In this document: positions 1 to 7,458 of the stretch, piece after piece
How the letters are laid out: every line of letters begins with the position of its first letter
How positions within the stretch are numbered: position 1 is the first letter of the stretch
Source: a bacterium
Lineage (GTDB): Bacteria; Zixibacteria; MSB-5A5; WJJR01
Assembly (NCBI GenBank): GCA_021813505.1
Contig: JAKAKI010000081.1
Span: 62,001-126,000, forward strand
Direction: 5' to 3'
DNA length: 64,000 nucleotides
Notes under the pieces: generated by a model
The model's input: only the letters and a program-made list of their open reading frames with translations
Databases searched by the model: none
Told to the model about the DNA's origin: nothing
Program-made: the position numbers and the translations under genes

Positions 1-717
1 TGGGACCGGAAACAGAATCACCGGTCGCTTCTCCCCTATTTGCTTGAAGAGAGCTACGAAGTGATCGACTCGGTGGATCGCCGGGACATGAAGGCGTTGC
101 GCGAAGAGTTGGGCGATTTGCTGCTCCAGGTGATCTTTCACGCCCAGTTGGCGGCGGAACGGGAGCGATTCACGATCGATGACGTAATTGACCGGATTTG
201 CCGCAAACTGGTGGCGCGGCATCCGCATGTGTTCTCCAAGAAACGGCGCCTATCTGCCGGGCAGGTGCTGGGGAACTGGGAGCGCATCAAACTGGCTGAA
301 CCAAACGGGAAGGCGAAGAAGCGGGGTGTTTTGGATGGAGTCCCTCGATCACTTCCCGCCCTGCTGCGGGCTTATCGTGTCCAGGAAAAGACGGCGCGGT
401 TCGGATTCGACTGGGATGACGTGCGCGGGGTGCTCGACAAGATCGACGAGGAAGTTGGTGAACTGCGGCGCTCCATGCGAAGGCGGCGCAAAGACGAGAT
501 TGCGCATGAGCTGGGTGACGTCTTTTTCGCCCTGGTGAATTTGAGCCGCCATCTGGGAATCGATCCCGAGACAGCGTTGTCGCGAACCAATCGGCGGTTC
601 ATCCAACGGTTCCAGTACATCGAGGAGCATCTGCCCAAGACCGGCAAACATCTCGGCGAGGCGAGCCTGGCGGAGATGGATGTTCTCTGGGAGAAGGCCA
701 AGAAAGTTGTGGGATGA
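1..717 (+). CDS. mazG: Nucleoside triphosphate pyrophosphohydrolase MazG, 5'-truncated by the window edge
   Basis: MazG hydrolyses nucleoside triphosphates to the monophosphate and pyrophosphate, a house-cleaning and stringent-response-related role in the cytoplasm. The frame is open from base 1 and begins WDRKQNHRSLLPYLLEE, which matches the conserved N-terminal block of the family, so only about ten residues are missing. Two MazG helical units are visible: one around EELGDLLLQVIFHAQLA and a second around EEVGELRRSMRRRR followed by HELGDVFFALVNLSRHLG, each with the acidic EExxE/ExxD residues that bind Mg2+. The TTG at 40 is an internal codon, not the start. The gene ends 376 bases before the cytochrome cluster and shows no functional link to it. 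Confidence 0.93.
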   Translation, partial: WDRKQNHRSLLPYLLEESYEVIDSVDRRDMKALREELGDLLLQVIFHAQLAAERERFTIDDVIDRICRKLVARHPHVFSKKRRLSAGQVLGNWERIKLAEPNGKAKKRGVLDGVPRSLPALLRAYRVQEKTARFGFDWDDVRGVLDKIDEEVGELRRSMRRRRKDEIAHELGDVFFALVNLSRHLGIDPETALSRTNRRFIQRFQYIEEHLPKTGKHLGEASLAEMDVLWEKAKKVVG

Positions 718-751
718 GACGCGGTCGTGGTGAGTGTTGTGGCCCTCTCGG

Positions 752-779
752 AACTTTGTGAATCCGTATTCACAAAGTT
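752..779. repeat. Perfect 12-bp inverted repeat after mazG
   Basis: Arms 752-763 and 768-779 are perfectly complementary around a 4-base loop. It lies 35 bases after the mazG stop and has no T-tract, so it may be a factor-dependent terminator, an RNA-stabilising hairpin or a protein-binding palindrome. The rest of 780-910 shows nothing I recognise. Confidence 0.6.
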
Positions 780-916
780 GATATGGTCTTCCGGAACGCC
801 ACAACAATCATCCCCAATGTAGATAATCGGACCCTGAGGTCGTTGGCGTTCAACAGGCAGCAAGCGCTGGGAGCAATTGACACCAAAATGGTTATATTCC
901 CATGCCGAAAAAGGGC

Positions 917-945
917 TTGACGAGGATGGTGCGGGGATGTTTAAT
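917..945 (+). promoter_or_regulatory. Candidate sigma70-type promoter for the cytochrome bc cluster
   Basis: TTGACG (917-922) and TTTAAT (940-945) are separated by 17 bases. This is one mismatch from consensus in each box, but the -10 mismatch is at its important second position. It lies about 150 bases before the tetraheme cytochrome start. Sequence match only. Confidence 0.35.
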
Positions 946-979
946 GGCGCGACTTGGCTGTCAAATGATGGCCAGGAAT

Positions 980-995
980 GGTGATTTTTTTCACG
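980..995. promoter_or_regulatory. Crp/Fnr-family-like operator
   Basis: GTGA (981-984), six T residues, then TCAC (991-994) form the GTGA-N6-TCAC core typical of Crp/Fnr-family regulators, flanked by G on both outer sides. It sits downstream of the candidate promoter and about 100 bases before the first cytochrome gene, where a redox or energy-state regulator could act on the whole respiratory cluster. Which family member binds cannot be told from sequence. Confidence 0.4.
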
Positions 996-1007
996 CGTTA
1001 CGTGTAT

Positions 1008-1036
1008 ACCGATCGGGAGCCTGGACACCGATCGGT
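1008..1036. repeat. 9-bp inverted repeat in the cytochrome leader
   Basis: ACCGATCGG (1008-1016) and CCGATCGGT (1028-1036) are perfect complements across an 11-base spacer. Position just upstream of the ribosome-binding site (AAAGGAG near 1080) would suit an operator or a leader hairpin. Confidence 0.55.
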
Positions 1037-1093
1037 TGGAAAGAAAACGAAAACACTGGCTCAGAAAACTAAGGTTCGGAAAGGAGAGTTCGG

Positions 1094-1609
1094 ATGAAGC
1101 GGATCGGAATTGTGCTGGCAATCGCGGCCTGTGTGGCGCTGGTCACCGGACCGGCATGGGGACAGGATTCGGCAAAGGCCGCGCCTGCCAAAGCGGCGGC
1201 GAAGCATCAGTATGTCGGCGAGACGAAGTGCAAGATGTGCCACAAGGCCGAGTACGAATCGTGGATGACCACGAAGCACGCGAAGGCCTGGGCCTCGTTG
1301 AAGCCGGAAGAGCAGAAGAAGGCCGAGTGCAACGAGTGCCATATGACCGGCAAGACCGCATCCGACTCGATTTTGGTCAATGTTGGATGTGAATCCTGCC
1401 ACGGACCGGGCTCCGATTACAAGGCGATGAACACGATGAAGAACGCGAAGCTGGCCGCCGAGGCAGGATTGATGCCGATCACCGAGGCGACTTGCACACG
1501 TTGCCATAACAAGAAGAGCCCGAACTTCAAGGAATTCGACCTCACCAAAGCCAAGGATCCGGCAGCGGGCGGAGTCCACAAGCATAGTCCCAAGGCCACC
1601 AAGGGCTAA
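1094..1609 (+). CDS. Periplasmic tetraheme cytochrome c (cytochrome c554-like)
   Basis: A 171-residue secreted cytochrome. Residues 1-23 form a Sec signal peptide ending at AWG. Four CXXCH heme sites follow: CKMCH (46-50), CNECH (79-83), CESCH (99-103) and CTRCH (134-138). The block YVGETKCKMCHKAEYESWMT is typical of cytochrome c554/c-prime family proteins. A clear Shine-Dalgarno (AAAGGAG) precedes the ATG. The gene leads a run whose next member, the Rieske protein, starts one base after this stop by the longer reading, so it is very likely the soluble or loosely bound electron acceptor of the bc complex. Physiological partner and potentials are inferred. Confidence 0.88.
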   Translation: MKRIGIVLAIAACVALVTGPAWGQDSAKAAPAKAAAKHQYVGETKCKMCHKAEYESWMTTKHAKAWASLKPEEQKKAECNECHMTGKTASDSILVNVGCESCHGPGSDYKAMNTMKNAKLAAEAGLMPITEATCTRCHNKKSPNFKEFDLTKAKDPAAGGVHKHSPKATKG

Positions 1610-1610
1610 G

Positions 1611-2072
1611 ATGAGTCAAAGGCAGGACATAACCCCCGGCGGTTCGCCCATGAACCGCCGGGGATTTTTCGATATCTTCCTGGGGGGTGGAATCGCCGCT
1701 CTCGGCGCCGCGGTCCTCTACCCGCTTGTCCGTTTCGTGATTCCTCCGGAACAGCCGGAAGCAACCGTCTCACAGGTGGTGGCTGCGAAAGTGGGCGAAC
1801 TGGCCCCGAATTCGGGGAAGATATTCCGATTTGGCAAGGACCCGGCGATTCTGGTAATGACACCGAACGGACAGTACCGGGCGTTTACCGCCATCTGCAC
1901 CCACTTGGACTGCACCGTCCAGTACAGTTCGGAGATGCAGCAAATCTGGTGTGCCTGTCACAACGGGCATTACGATCTTAATGGCAACAACATCTCCGGC
2001 CCGCCTCCGGCGCCGCTGGCAGCCTACAGTGTCTCCGTGCGCGGCGATCAGATTCTTGTGAGCAAGGCATGA
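1611..2072 (+). CDS. Rieske iron-sulfur protein of a cytochrome bc complex
   Basis: This subunit takes the first electron from quinol at the positive-side Qo site and passes it to cytochrome c. Both Rieske boxes are intact: CTHLDC (96-101) and CACH (114-117), giving 2Fe-2S ligands C96, H98, C114 and H117 and the stabilising disulfide pair C101/C116. The N-terminus carries a twin-arginine-like NRRGFFDIF motif followed by one membrane helix (about residues 22-44), as expected for a Tat-exported, membrane-anchored Rieske protein. An ATG at 1650 (MNRRGFF) is an equally plausible start and gives 140 residues. The stop overlaps the cytochrome b start by four bases (ATGA), implying translational coupling. 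Confidence 0.93.
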   Translation: MSQRQDITPGGSPMNRRGFFDIFLGGGIAALGAAVLYPLVRFVIPPEQPEATVSQVVAAKVGELAPNSGKIFRFGKDPAILVMTPNGQYRAFTAICTHLDCTVQYSSEMQQIWCACHNGHYDLNGNNISGPPPAPLAAYSVSVRGDQILVSKA

Positions 2073-3145
2073 GCGAACCCGCCACGCATTCGGGGATTTC
2101 CCAGTGGCTCGATGAGCGGCTTGGCTGGCACGCCATCAAAGAGCTCGCGCTGCACAAGCGCGTGCCGATGCACAAGCATTCGATCTGGTATTACCTCGGC
2201 GGCATGACGCTGTTTTGTTTTCTGGTCCAGATCGTCACGGGGATTTTCCTGCTGTTGTACTACCGTCCCACTGCCGAGGCAGCGTTCGAGTCGGTCGAGT
2301 TCATCATGACCGATGTGAAATTCGGCTGGCTGATCCGCTCGATCCATTCGTGGTCGGCGAATCTGATGATTTTCTTTGCCTTCGTGCACATGTTCTCGGT
2401 GTTCTTCTTGCGGGCTTACCGGCGTCCGAGGGAACTGACCTGGGTGTCTGGCGCGTTTCTCCTGTTCCTTTCTCTGGGATTCGGTTTCTCGGGATATTTG
2501 CTGCCGTGGAACCAGCTTGCGTATTTCGCCACGAAAGTCGGGACCGATATACTCGGCCAGATTCCTTTGATCGGCGAATGGCTGCTGACGGTCGCGCGCG
2601 GCGGGGAAGATGTCACCGGCGCCACCTTGACACGCTTCTTTGGCGTGCATGTCGCGGTGCTGCCGATGATTTCAACCTTCTTCCTTTTGGGCCATCTGGC
2701 GCTCGTGCAGAAGCAGGGCATGAGTGTCCCGATCGGCGAGGAGTACAAGAAGACGCGGCAGATGCCGTTCATCCCCAATTTCGCGCTGCGGGATTTGGTG
2801 GGCTGGACCTTGGCGCTCGGAATCCTGGTGTTGCTGGCTTCGTTATTCCCGTGGGAATTGGGTGAGAAGGCTGATCCCTTGGCCTCGGCTCCGGCGGGGA
2901 TCCGGCCGGAATGGTTCTTCTGCTTTATGTTCCAGACGCTCAAGTACATTCCCGGCAAAGTCTGGTTCATCAATGGCGAACTTCTGGGCATCATCGCCTT
3001 CGGACTGGGCGGAGCGGCGCTGGTTTTGGTGCCGTTCTTGGATCGCCGTGCTGCGCGTGAGGAGAGGCATAAGTGGCTGCCCGTGATCGGCTGGTTGGTG
3101 ATCCTCTACATCATCGTGTTCACTGTGCTGGCATACGTCGTATGA
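2069..3145 (+). CDS. Cytochrome b of a bc complex, b6/subunit IV fused form
   Basis: The membrane core of a quinol:cytochrome c oxidoreductase, 358 residues with about seven to eight helices. Four heme-b ligands are visible at H93, H107, H194 and H209. The 15-residue step between the last pair is the b6-type spacing rather than the 14-residue step of mitochondrial cytochrome b. The Qo-site PEWY motif appears as PEWF (280-283). The C-terminal part corresponds to subunit IV, so both halves are in one chain. It overlaps the Rieske gene upstream and the nonaheme cytochrome gene downstream by four bases each, so the three are translated as a unit. Menaquinol as donor is inferred from the likely lineage. 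Confidence 0.94.
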   Translation: MSEPATHSGISQWLDERLGWHAIKELALHKRVPMHKHSIWYYLGGMTLFCFLVQIVTGIFLLLYYRPTAEAAFESVEFIMTDVKFGWLIRSIHSWSANLMIFFAFVHMFSVFFLRAYRRPRELTWVSGAFLLFLSLGFGFSGYLLPWNQLAYFATKVGTDILGQIPLIGEWLLTVARGGEDVTGATLTRFFGVHVAVLPMISTFFLLGHLALVQKQGMSVPIGEEYKKTRQMPFIPNFALRDLVGWTLALGILVLLASLFPWELGEKADPLASAPAGIRPEWFFCFMFQTLKYIPGKVWFINGELLGIIAFGLGGAALVLVPFLDRRAAREERHKWLPVIGWLVILYIIVFTVLAYVV

Positions 3146-4443
3146 AGATGTTGCGAACCGATTTCATCCTCCGATTCCTGATCGCGGTTTCGATCGCGGT
3201 TTTGGCGACGTTCGTGCTGGCACCGCAGGATACGCGTGCGAAGGCAACCGGCAATTCCTGCGTCGACTGCCACTCGGAAATACCCGACAAGCAGCTCAGT
3301 GACCCTGTAAAGGGTGTCGAGAGCGATATCCACCATGCCAAGGGACTCGGTTGCCAGGATTGCCATGGCGGCGATCCGACCAAGGGGATGGCCGAGGGGG
3401 ATCCGGAACTGGCTCACAATCCCGCGAAAGGGTTCGTTGGCGCGCCGACCTCAAAGGAAATTCCGGATTTCTGCGCCAAGTGCCACTCCGATGTCGAGTT
3501 CATGAAGCGGTACAACCCCAAGCTACGGGTCGACCAATTGCTGGAATACCGTTCCAGCAAGCACGGGAAGCTTCTGGAAACGGGTGACGGGAAGGTCGCC
3601 ACCTGCGTGTCATGCCACGGCGTTCACGGCATTCTCGCGGTCTCTGACACGCGTTCGCCGGTCTTCCGTGCCAATGCCCCCGGGACGTGCGCCAAGTGCC
3701 ATGCCAACGCCGGATACATGAAGCCGTACGGCATTCCGACCAACCAGTTCGACCTGTACAAGTCTTCTGTGCATGGCATGCAGCTTCTGGAAAAGGGCGA
3801 TCTCGCAGCGCCGGCCTGCAACAACTGCCATGGCAACCACGGCGCAACGCCACCGGGGCTGACATCGATTGCGTTCGCTTGCGGCGAATGCCACGCCAAC
3901 AATCGCGACTTCTTTAACCAAAGCCCGCATAAAGAAGCCTACACGAAGATGGGCCTGGGCGAATGCACCACCTGCCATAACCATCACGACATCGCCAAGC
4001 CGACCGACGCCATGCTGGGAGTGGGGGAGCGCGCCTTGTGTGTGCGCTGTCACAGCCAGGGCGACAAAGGATTCGAGACGGCTGCGAAGATGGCCGTCGA
4101 GTTGGATACTCTCAAACTGACGCTGAATCTGGCGCATGAACTTCTGACGCGTGCGGAGCAGGGTGGCATCAACGTCCGGCTTGGCAAGTACGACCTGCAT
4201 ACCGCAGATGATGCGTTGATCAAAGCGCGCACGGCAATCCACTATTTCGACTTCGACAAGTTCCATGAGGTGTCCGGAGCGGGAGTGACTGAGGCGCGGC
4301 AGGTGATCACGCAGGGTGAAGAGGCGCTCCACGATCTGCGAATTCGGCAGATTGGACTTGGCGTCTCGGTGCCGATCATCCTTTGGGTGGCACTGGCACT
4401 TTATCTGCGGATCCGGCGGATGGAACGCGAGAAACCGTTCTAG
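3142..4443 (+). CDS. Membrane-anchored nonaheme cytochrome c associated with the bc complex
   Basis: A 433-residue multiheme cytochrome from the ATG at 3142, whose four-base overlap with the cytochrome b stop decides the start. Residues 1-31 are a signal sequence. Nine CXXCH sites follow in order: CVDCH, CQDCH, CAKCH, CVSCH, CAKCH, CNNCH, CGECH, CTTCH and CVRCH. After a helical region without heme sites, one hydrophobic segment ([19 protein letters not shown]) and a basic tail end the protein, so the heme domain should sit in the periplasm and stay tethered to the inner membrane. It takes the place of the usual cytochrome c1 or f in this operon. The NapC/NrfH and cytochrome c3-like folds are the nearest families I can suggest. 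Confidence 0.9.
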   Translation: MKMLRTDFILRFLIAVSIAVLATFVLAPQDTRAKATGNSCVDCHSEIPDKQLSDPVKGVESDIHHAKGLGCQDCHGGDPTKGMAEGDPELAHNPAKGFVGAPTSKEIPDFCAKCHSDVEFMKRYNPKLRVDQLLEYRSSKHGKLLETGDGKVATCVSCHGVHGILAVSDTRSPVFRANAPGTCAKCHANAGYMKPYGIPTNQFDLYKSSVHGMQLLEKGDLAAPACNNCHGNHGATPPGLTSIAFACGECHANNRDFFNQSPHKEAYTKMGLGECTTCHNHHDIAKPTDAMLGVGERALCVRCHSQGDKGFETAAKMAVELDTLKLTLNLAHELLTRAEQGGINVRLGKYDLHTADDALIKARTAIHYFDFDKFHEVSGAGVTEARQVITQGEEALHDLRIRQIGLGVSVPIILWVALALYLRIRRMEREKPF

Positions 4444-4604
4444 TCAGACCAGGCATCAGTAAATTCACCATAGCAGGTTTCCAGAATTATACCGCAACGG
4501 CATTGAATTCTTCTTGCCCCGATGGGAGCAAGTCCCCTTCCTTTGAAAAGAAAGCAGGATTGAAAAGAATGCAGGATTTGTCACCTTTTCACAAGGAGGA
4601 TAAT

Positions 4605-5789
4605 GTGATCAAAAGACTGGTGCCAATGGCGATCATAGCGCTCGCAATTGTGGGGTGCAGTGATAAGGACAATGGAGTGAAACCGCCGAGCTATGATCTC
4701 ACCAAGCTCAACGCGATCAAAGTCACGACGGACCCGGTTGTGGACGGCGCCAGCTCGGATGCCATGTGGGCCGACGCGCCCGCCCTGACCGTGAGCCTCG
4801 GGGACGGGATGGATGAAACCCCGCCGAATTGCACTTCGTGCCATTCCCGCAGCAGCGCCACGACGGTGACCTTGAAGGCCGTCCACAGCGCGACGAAGCT
4901 GACAATATTGGCGAGCTGGCCGGATGACGATGCCAGTTTCACGCGGTCGGAATCCTGGTCGTGGACCAACGGCGCCTGGGCGAAGCCGAATGGCGATCAA
5001 TCCGAGGACCGGATTGCATTCTTTTGGCCGATCGGAGCAATCACCAGTGATGTAGCAGGGCAGTCAACCGGCGGCTGCATGACAAAGTGCCATACAACTG
5101 ATGTCCATCCGGGAAATGACTTGGAAGATGAAGCGTACCTGGCAACGGGCACGGCTGACAGCTGGCACATGAAAGCTGCACGCTTTCTTCCGGCCACTTC
5201 AGCGAGCGGCTCGGGATTGACTATTGATGCGACCACACATCAGGTGACCGGCGGAACTGTCCGCATGGCCGGCTGGATCGACGACAAATATAACGCGCAA
5301 TGGAGCGAAGCCAATGCACCGGATGGCGGCCGTTATGCCGATGCGGGAGGCGGCGCTGAGTCCCGCAACCGGATCACGGACAAGTCCCGTCCGAAGTATA
5401 TGGAAAAGGCCCCGACGGATTTCATGGATGCCATGATCCTGACGCAGTCGGAGATCGACGCGGGGCAGACGGCGGGTGACGCAACGACCGGGGTCAGCGA
5501 TGCGGACGCCGCGCTATACTGGCCAGCTTACGCGGCATTGAAAGCGATCGTTCCGGAGAGAATCCTCAAGAACCCCGGTGGAAGCCGTGCGGATATTATC
5601 CAGGGAGGGGTCTGGGCCAGTGGCAGGTGGACGGTTGAGATGCAGCGGACTCTGACCACTACCGACGTGGAGCATGACATTCAGCTCGCCGTGGGGCAGG
5701 AATACATTTTTGGCGTGGCTACGATGGACAACGCTGGAGGTGACGAGCACAAGGCCTCTACGAAACACATTCTGAAAGTACTGGAGTAG
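4605..5789 (+). CDS. Ethylbenzene-dehydrogenase-type heme-binding lipoprotein with a CXXCH site
   Basis: A 394-residue predicted lipoprotein. The GTG start at 4605 is chosen because AAGGAGGA lies five bases before it and the product then begins with a short hydrophobic signal and lipobox IVGC (Cys18). The sequence DPVVDGASSDAMWADAP, the segment KLTILASWPDDDASFTRSESW and the later DSWHMKAAR resemble the EB_dh heme-b-binding domain of ethylbenzene and DMSO dehydrogenase gamma subunits. Unusually, it also has a c-type site CTSCH (76-80) and a CMTKCH (158-163) with one extra residue between the cysteines. The frame continues open to 4383, but that extension overlaps the upstream gene. It lies 161 bases after the nonaheme gene; a periplasmic electron shuttle is inferred. 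Confidence 0.75.
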   Translation: MIKRLVPMAIIALAIVGCSDKDNGVKPPSYDLTKLNAIKVTTDPVVDGASSDAMWADAPALTVSLGDGMDETPPNCTSCHSRSSATTVTLKAVHSATKLTILASWPDDDASFTRSESWSWTNGAWAKPNGDQSEDRIAFFWPIGAITSDVAGQSTGGCMTKCHTTDVHPGNDLEDEAYLATGTADSWHMKAARFLPATSASGSGLTIDATTHQVTGGTVRMAGWIDDKYNAQWSEANAPDGGRYADAGGGAESRNRITDKSRPKYMEKAPTDFMDAMILTQSEIDAGQTAGDATTGVSDADAALYWPAYAALKAIVPERILKNPGGSRADIIQGGVWASGRWTVEMQRTLTTTDVEHDIQLAVGQEYIFGVATMDNAGGDEHKASTKHILKVLE

Positions 5790-5880
5790 GATCTCTGAGG
5801 ACTTCGGCGACGGGCACAAGGCCCCTGACCAGTCGAGTCTCGTGAGTAAGGGCCGAAGGCCTTCCGGGAAGCGGTAGATG

Positions 5881-5916
5881 AGGATGTTCGTGCGAATGCG
5901 TGAACATCCTTTTCTT
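5881..5916 (+). terminator. Rho-independent terminator after the heme lipoprotein gene
   Basis: AGGATGTTC (5881-5889) and GAACATCCT (5902-5910) form a perfect 9-bp stem with a 12-base loop, followed by TTTCTT. It separates the bc/lipoprotein unit from the barrel and 14-heme unit. The remainder of 5917-6060 holds nothing I recognise. Confidence 0.75.
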
Positions 5917-6071
5917 ATGCTCGCGTTCGGCATGTCCCGAGGCAAGGACAGCCGCCTGGGATCCTGTCCTCACGAGATATAGTCTTTACAGTCAAGAATT
6001 CTGTTGCGGACGGAGCGGAGCCGGTCTACCGTATTGCCTGAGCCATCTACTGGTGGCAGGTGGCTTCAGTG

Positions 6072-6108
6072 CAATGGCCGGGGAACCGGCGACGCAAAGG
6101 GGGCATTG
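6072..6108 (+). promoter_or_regulatory. Structured leader hairpin with GGAA loop and GACGCAAAG bulge
   Basis: CAATG (6072-6076) pairs with CATTG (6104-6108). Inside, GCCGG (6077-6081) pairs with CCGGC (6086-6090) around a GGAA tetraloop, and GACGCAAAG (6091-6099) bulges on the 3' side. A GNRA-capped helix followed by GACGCAAAG is the layout of the P2 arm of GEMM-I (cyclic di-GMP/cGAMP) riboswitches. The second arm of that class is not visible, since the ATG of the next gene follows at once. The GGGGG at 6099-6103 could serve as the ribosome-binding site, which the fold would mask. A resemblance, not an identification. Confidence 0.3.
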
Positions 6109-6109
6109 G

Positions 6110-7399
6110 ATGAGAAAGCGGCATGCGGTTCTGGCCACATTGCTAGTCTTGGGATGTGCGTCCCTGACCCAGGCAACGACGTTGTCCGGACGGGTCGGCC
6201 TGTCGGCCTATGTATGGCAGTATCAGGAGGTGGACTCCAGCAAGACCCGCCATATCCAGAACACTGGCAGTCTCAGTCTGAGATTGGGCCAGATTGGCGG
6301 TCAGGACCTGGAGATTCTGACAGCCCTGCGCGGGCGGATCGACCTGCGCAACTCTGGCGACAACCTGAGCGATTACCATGTTTACGACCTGCAGGTGCGG
6401 TGGAAGAACATCGCCAAGTTTGCAGACTTGACCGGTGGCCGCCATCAGATCTTCTGGCCCAATGGCGCGGTGTCCATCGACGGCGGGTCGGTGAAGCTCC
6501 ATCCGCGGTGCGGCGCGGAGTTGAGCGGCTATATCGGCGTCTTGGCGCCGGAGGATGGCCGGTTCCGGCTGACCACCTACGACAAGGGGCACGCCTTCGG
6601 CGCGCAGTTCGCTTATCACTCGAACTTCACCGGCGATCTGGCGGTGAGTTTCGCGCAGAAGAATGCCGCCCGCGTGTACGAGTCCGGGACACCAACACTC
6701 AGCAGTCTGGCATCGCAGACATTGGGACTCGATTGGCGCCACCCGGTGCGGGGATTCGGCCGGGTATACGCGAACGCGATTTACCAGATACCGACAGAGC
6801 GCATTGACCGCGTGAACCTGTCGGTGCTGTGGCGGGCCAGTGATGCGTGGTCCGCCGAGGCACAGTTCCGCTATCGCCGTCCCAATCTGGCCTACAACTC
6901 GATCTTCTGGGTATTTACAGAGTCCCACTACAGCGAAGGACGGCTCAATCTCAGCTATCGCATCAATCCGTTGTGGTCGGTGAATGCGGGCGGAGTGCAC
7001 GTGGACTTGGGGGACACGAAATCGGATCGCTTCGAGTTGGGCGTGGGCCACAAGTACTTCAGTGTGATGCTGAATGCCAAGACGGGGTGGTCGGGCAAGA
7101 CGATCGGCGTCAGCGGTGATGCCTATTACCCGGTCAACGACAGTTGGACGGTGCGCGGCGGACTGCATGTTTCGAGCTACGAGGTGATGGAGGATTCGCC
7201 CGAGAAGAACTCTGAGGCGTCTGTCGTCGCCGGCGGCACCTGGCATTGGATGCCGCAATCGACAATCGATGCGGATCTTCAGTACGTCACGCAGAAGATC
7301 AAAGTACCAAGCAATTATGGTGACGGCAGTAACGACCTGCGTTTCATGCTGCGGCTGTCGTGGTGGTTCTTCAACCGGCTGGGATCGAAAGTCGGATGA
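6110..7399 (+). CDS. Outer-membrane beta-barrel protein of the cytochrome locus
   Basis: A 429-residue exported protein. The ATG at 6110 gives a good signal peptide (MRKRHAVLATLLVLGCASLTQA). The rest is rich in alternating hydrophobic/polar strands with aromatic girdle residues, glycine-rich turns and a C-terminal stretch RFMLRLSWWFFNRLGSKVG. It shows no CXXCH, enzyme motif or internal repeat that I recognise. Together with the 14-heme cytochrome gene that follows 59 bases later, it looks like the porin of a porin-cytochrome conduit, although sequence identity to MtrB or PioB cannot be judged by eye. It could instead be a general porin or a barrel of unknown ligand. Confidence 0.7.
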   Translation: MRKRHAVLATLLVLGCASLTQATTLSGRVGLSAYVWQYQEVDSSKTRHIQNTGSLSLRLGQIGGQDLEILTALRGRIDLRNSGDNLSDYHVYDLQVRWKNIAKFADLTGGRHQIFWPNGAVSIDGGSVKLHPRCGAELSGYIGVLAPEDGRFRLTTYDKGHAFGAQFAYHSNFTGDLAVSFAQKNAARVYESGTPTLSSLASQTLGLDWRHPVRGFGRVYANAIYQIPTERIDRVNLSVLWRASDAWSAEAQFRYRRPNLAYNSIFWVFTESHYSEGRLNLSYRINPLWSVNAGGVHVDLGDTKSDRFELGVGHKYFSVMLNAKTGWSGKTIGVSGDAYYPVNDSWTVRGGLHVSSYEVMEDSPEKNSEASVVAGGTWHWMPQSTIDADLQYVTQKIKVPSNYGDGSNDLRFMLRLSWWFFNRLGSKVG

Positions 7400-7458
7400 A
7401 TCACGGGTGAGCAGATTGCAGAGGTTTATCGGATAAACCAACGACAGGGAAGGCAGAC

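Noticed and set aside
4383-4604. N-terminal extension of the heme lipoprotein
   Set aside because: It would overlap the nonaheme cytochrome gene and bury the signal peptide and the good ribosome-binding site at 4593-4600.
6143-7441. 432-codon minus-strand frame over the barrel gene
   Set aside because: The plus-strand frame has a signal peptide and barrel pattern; the minus-strand one has no recognisable feature.
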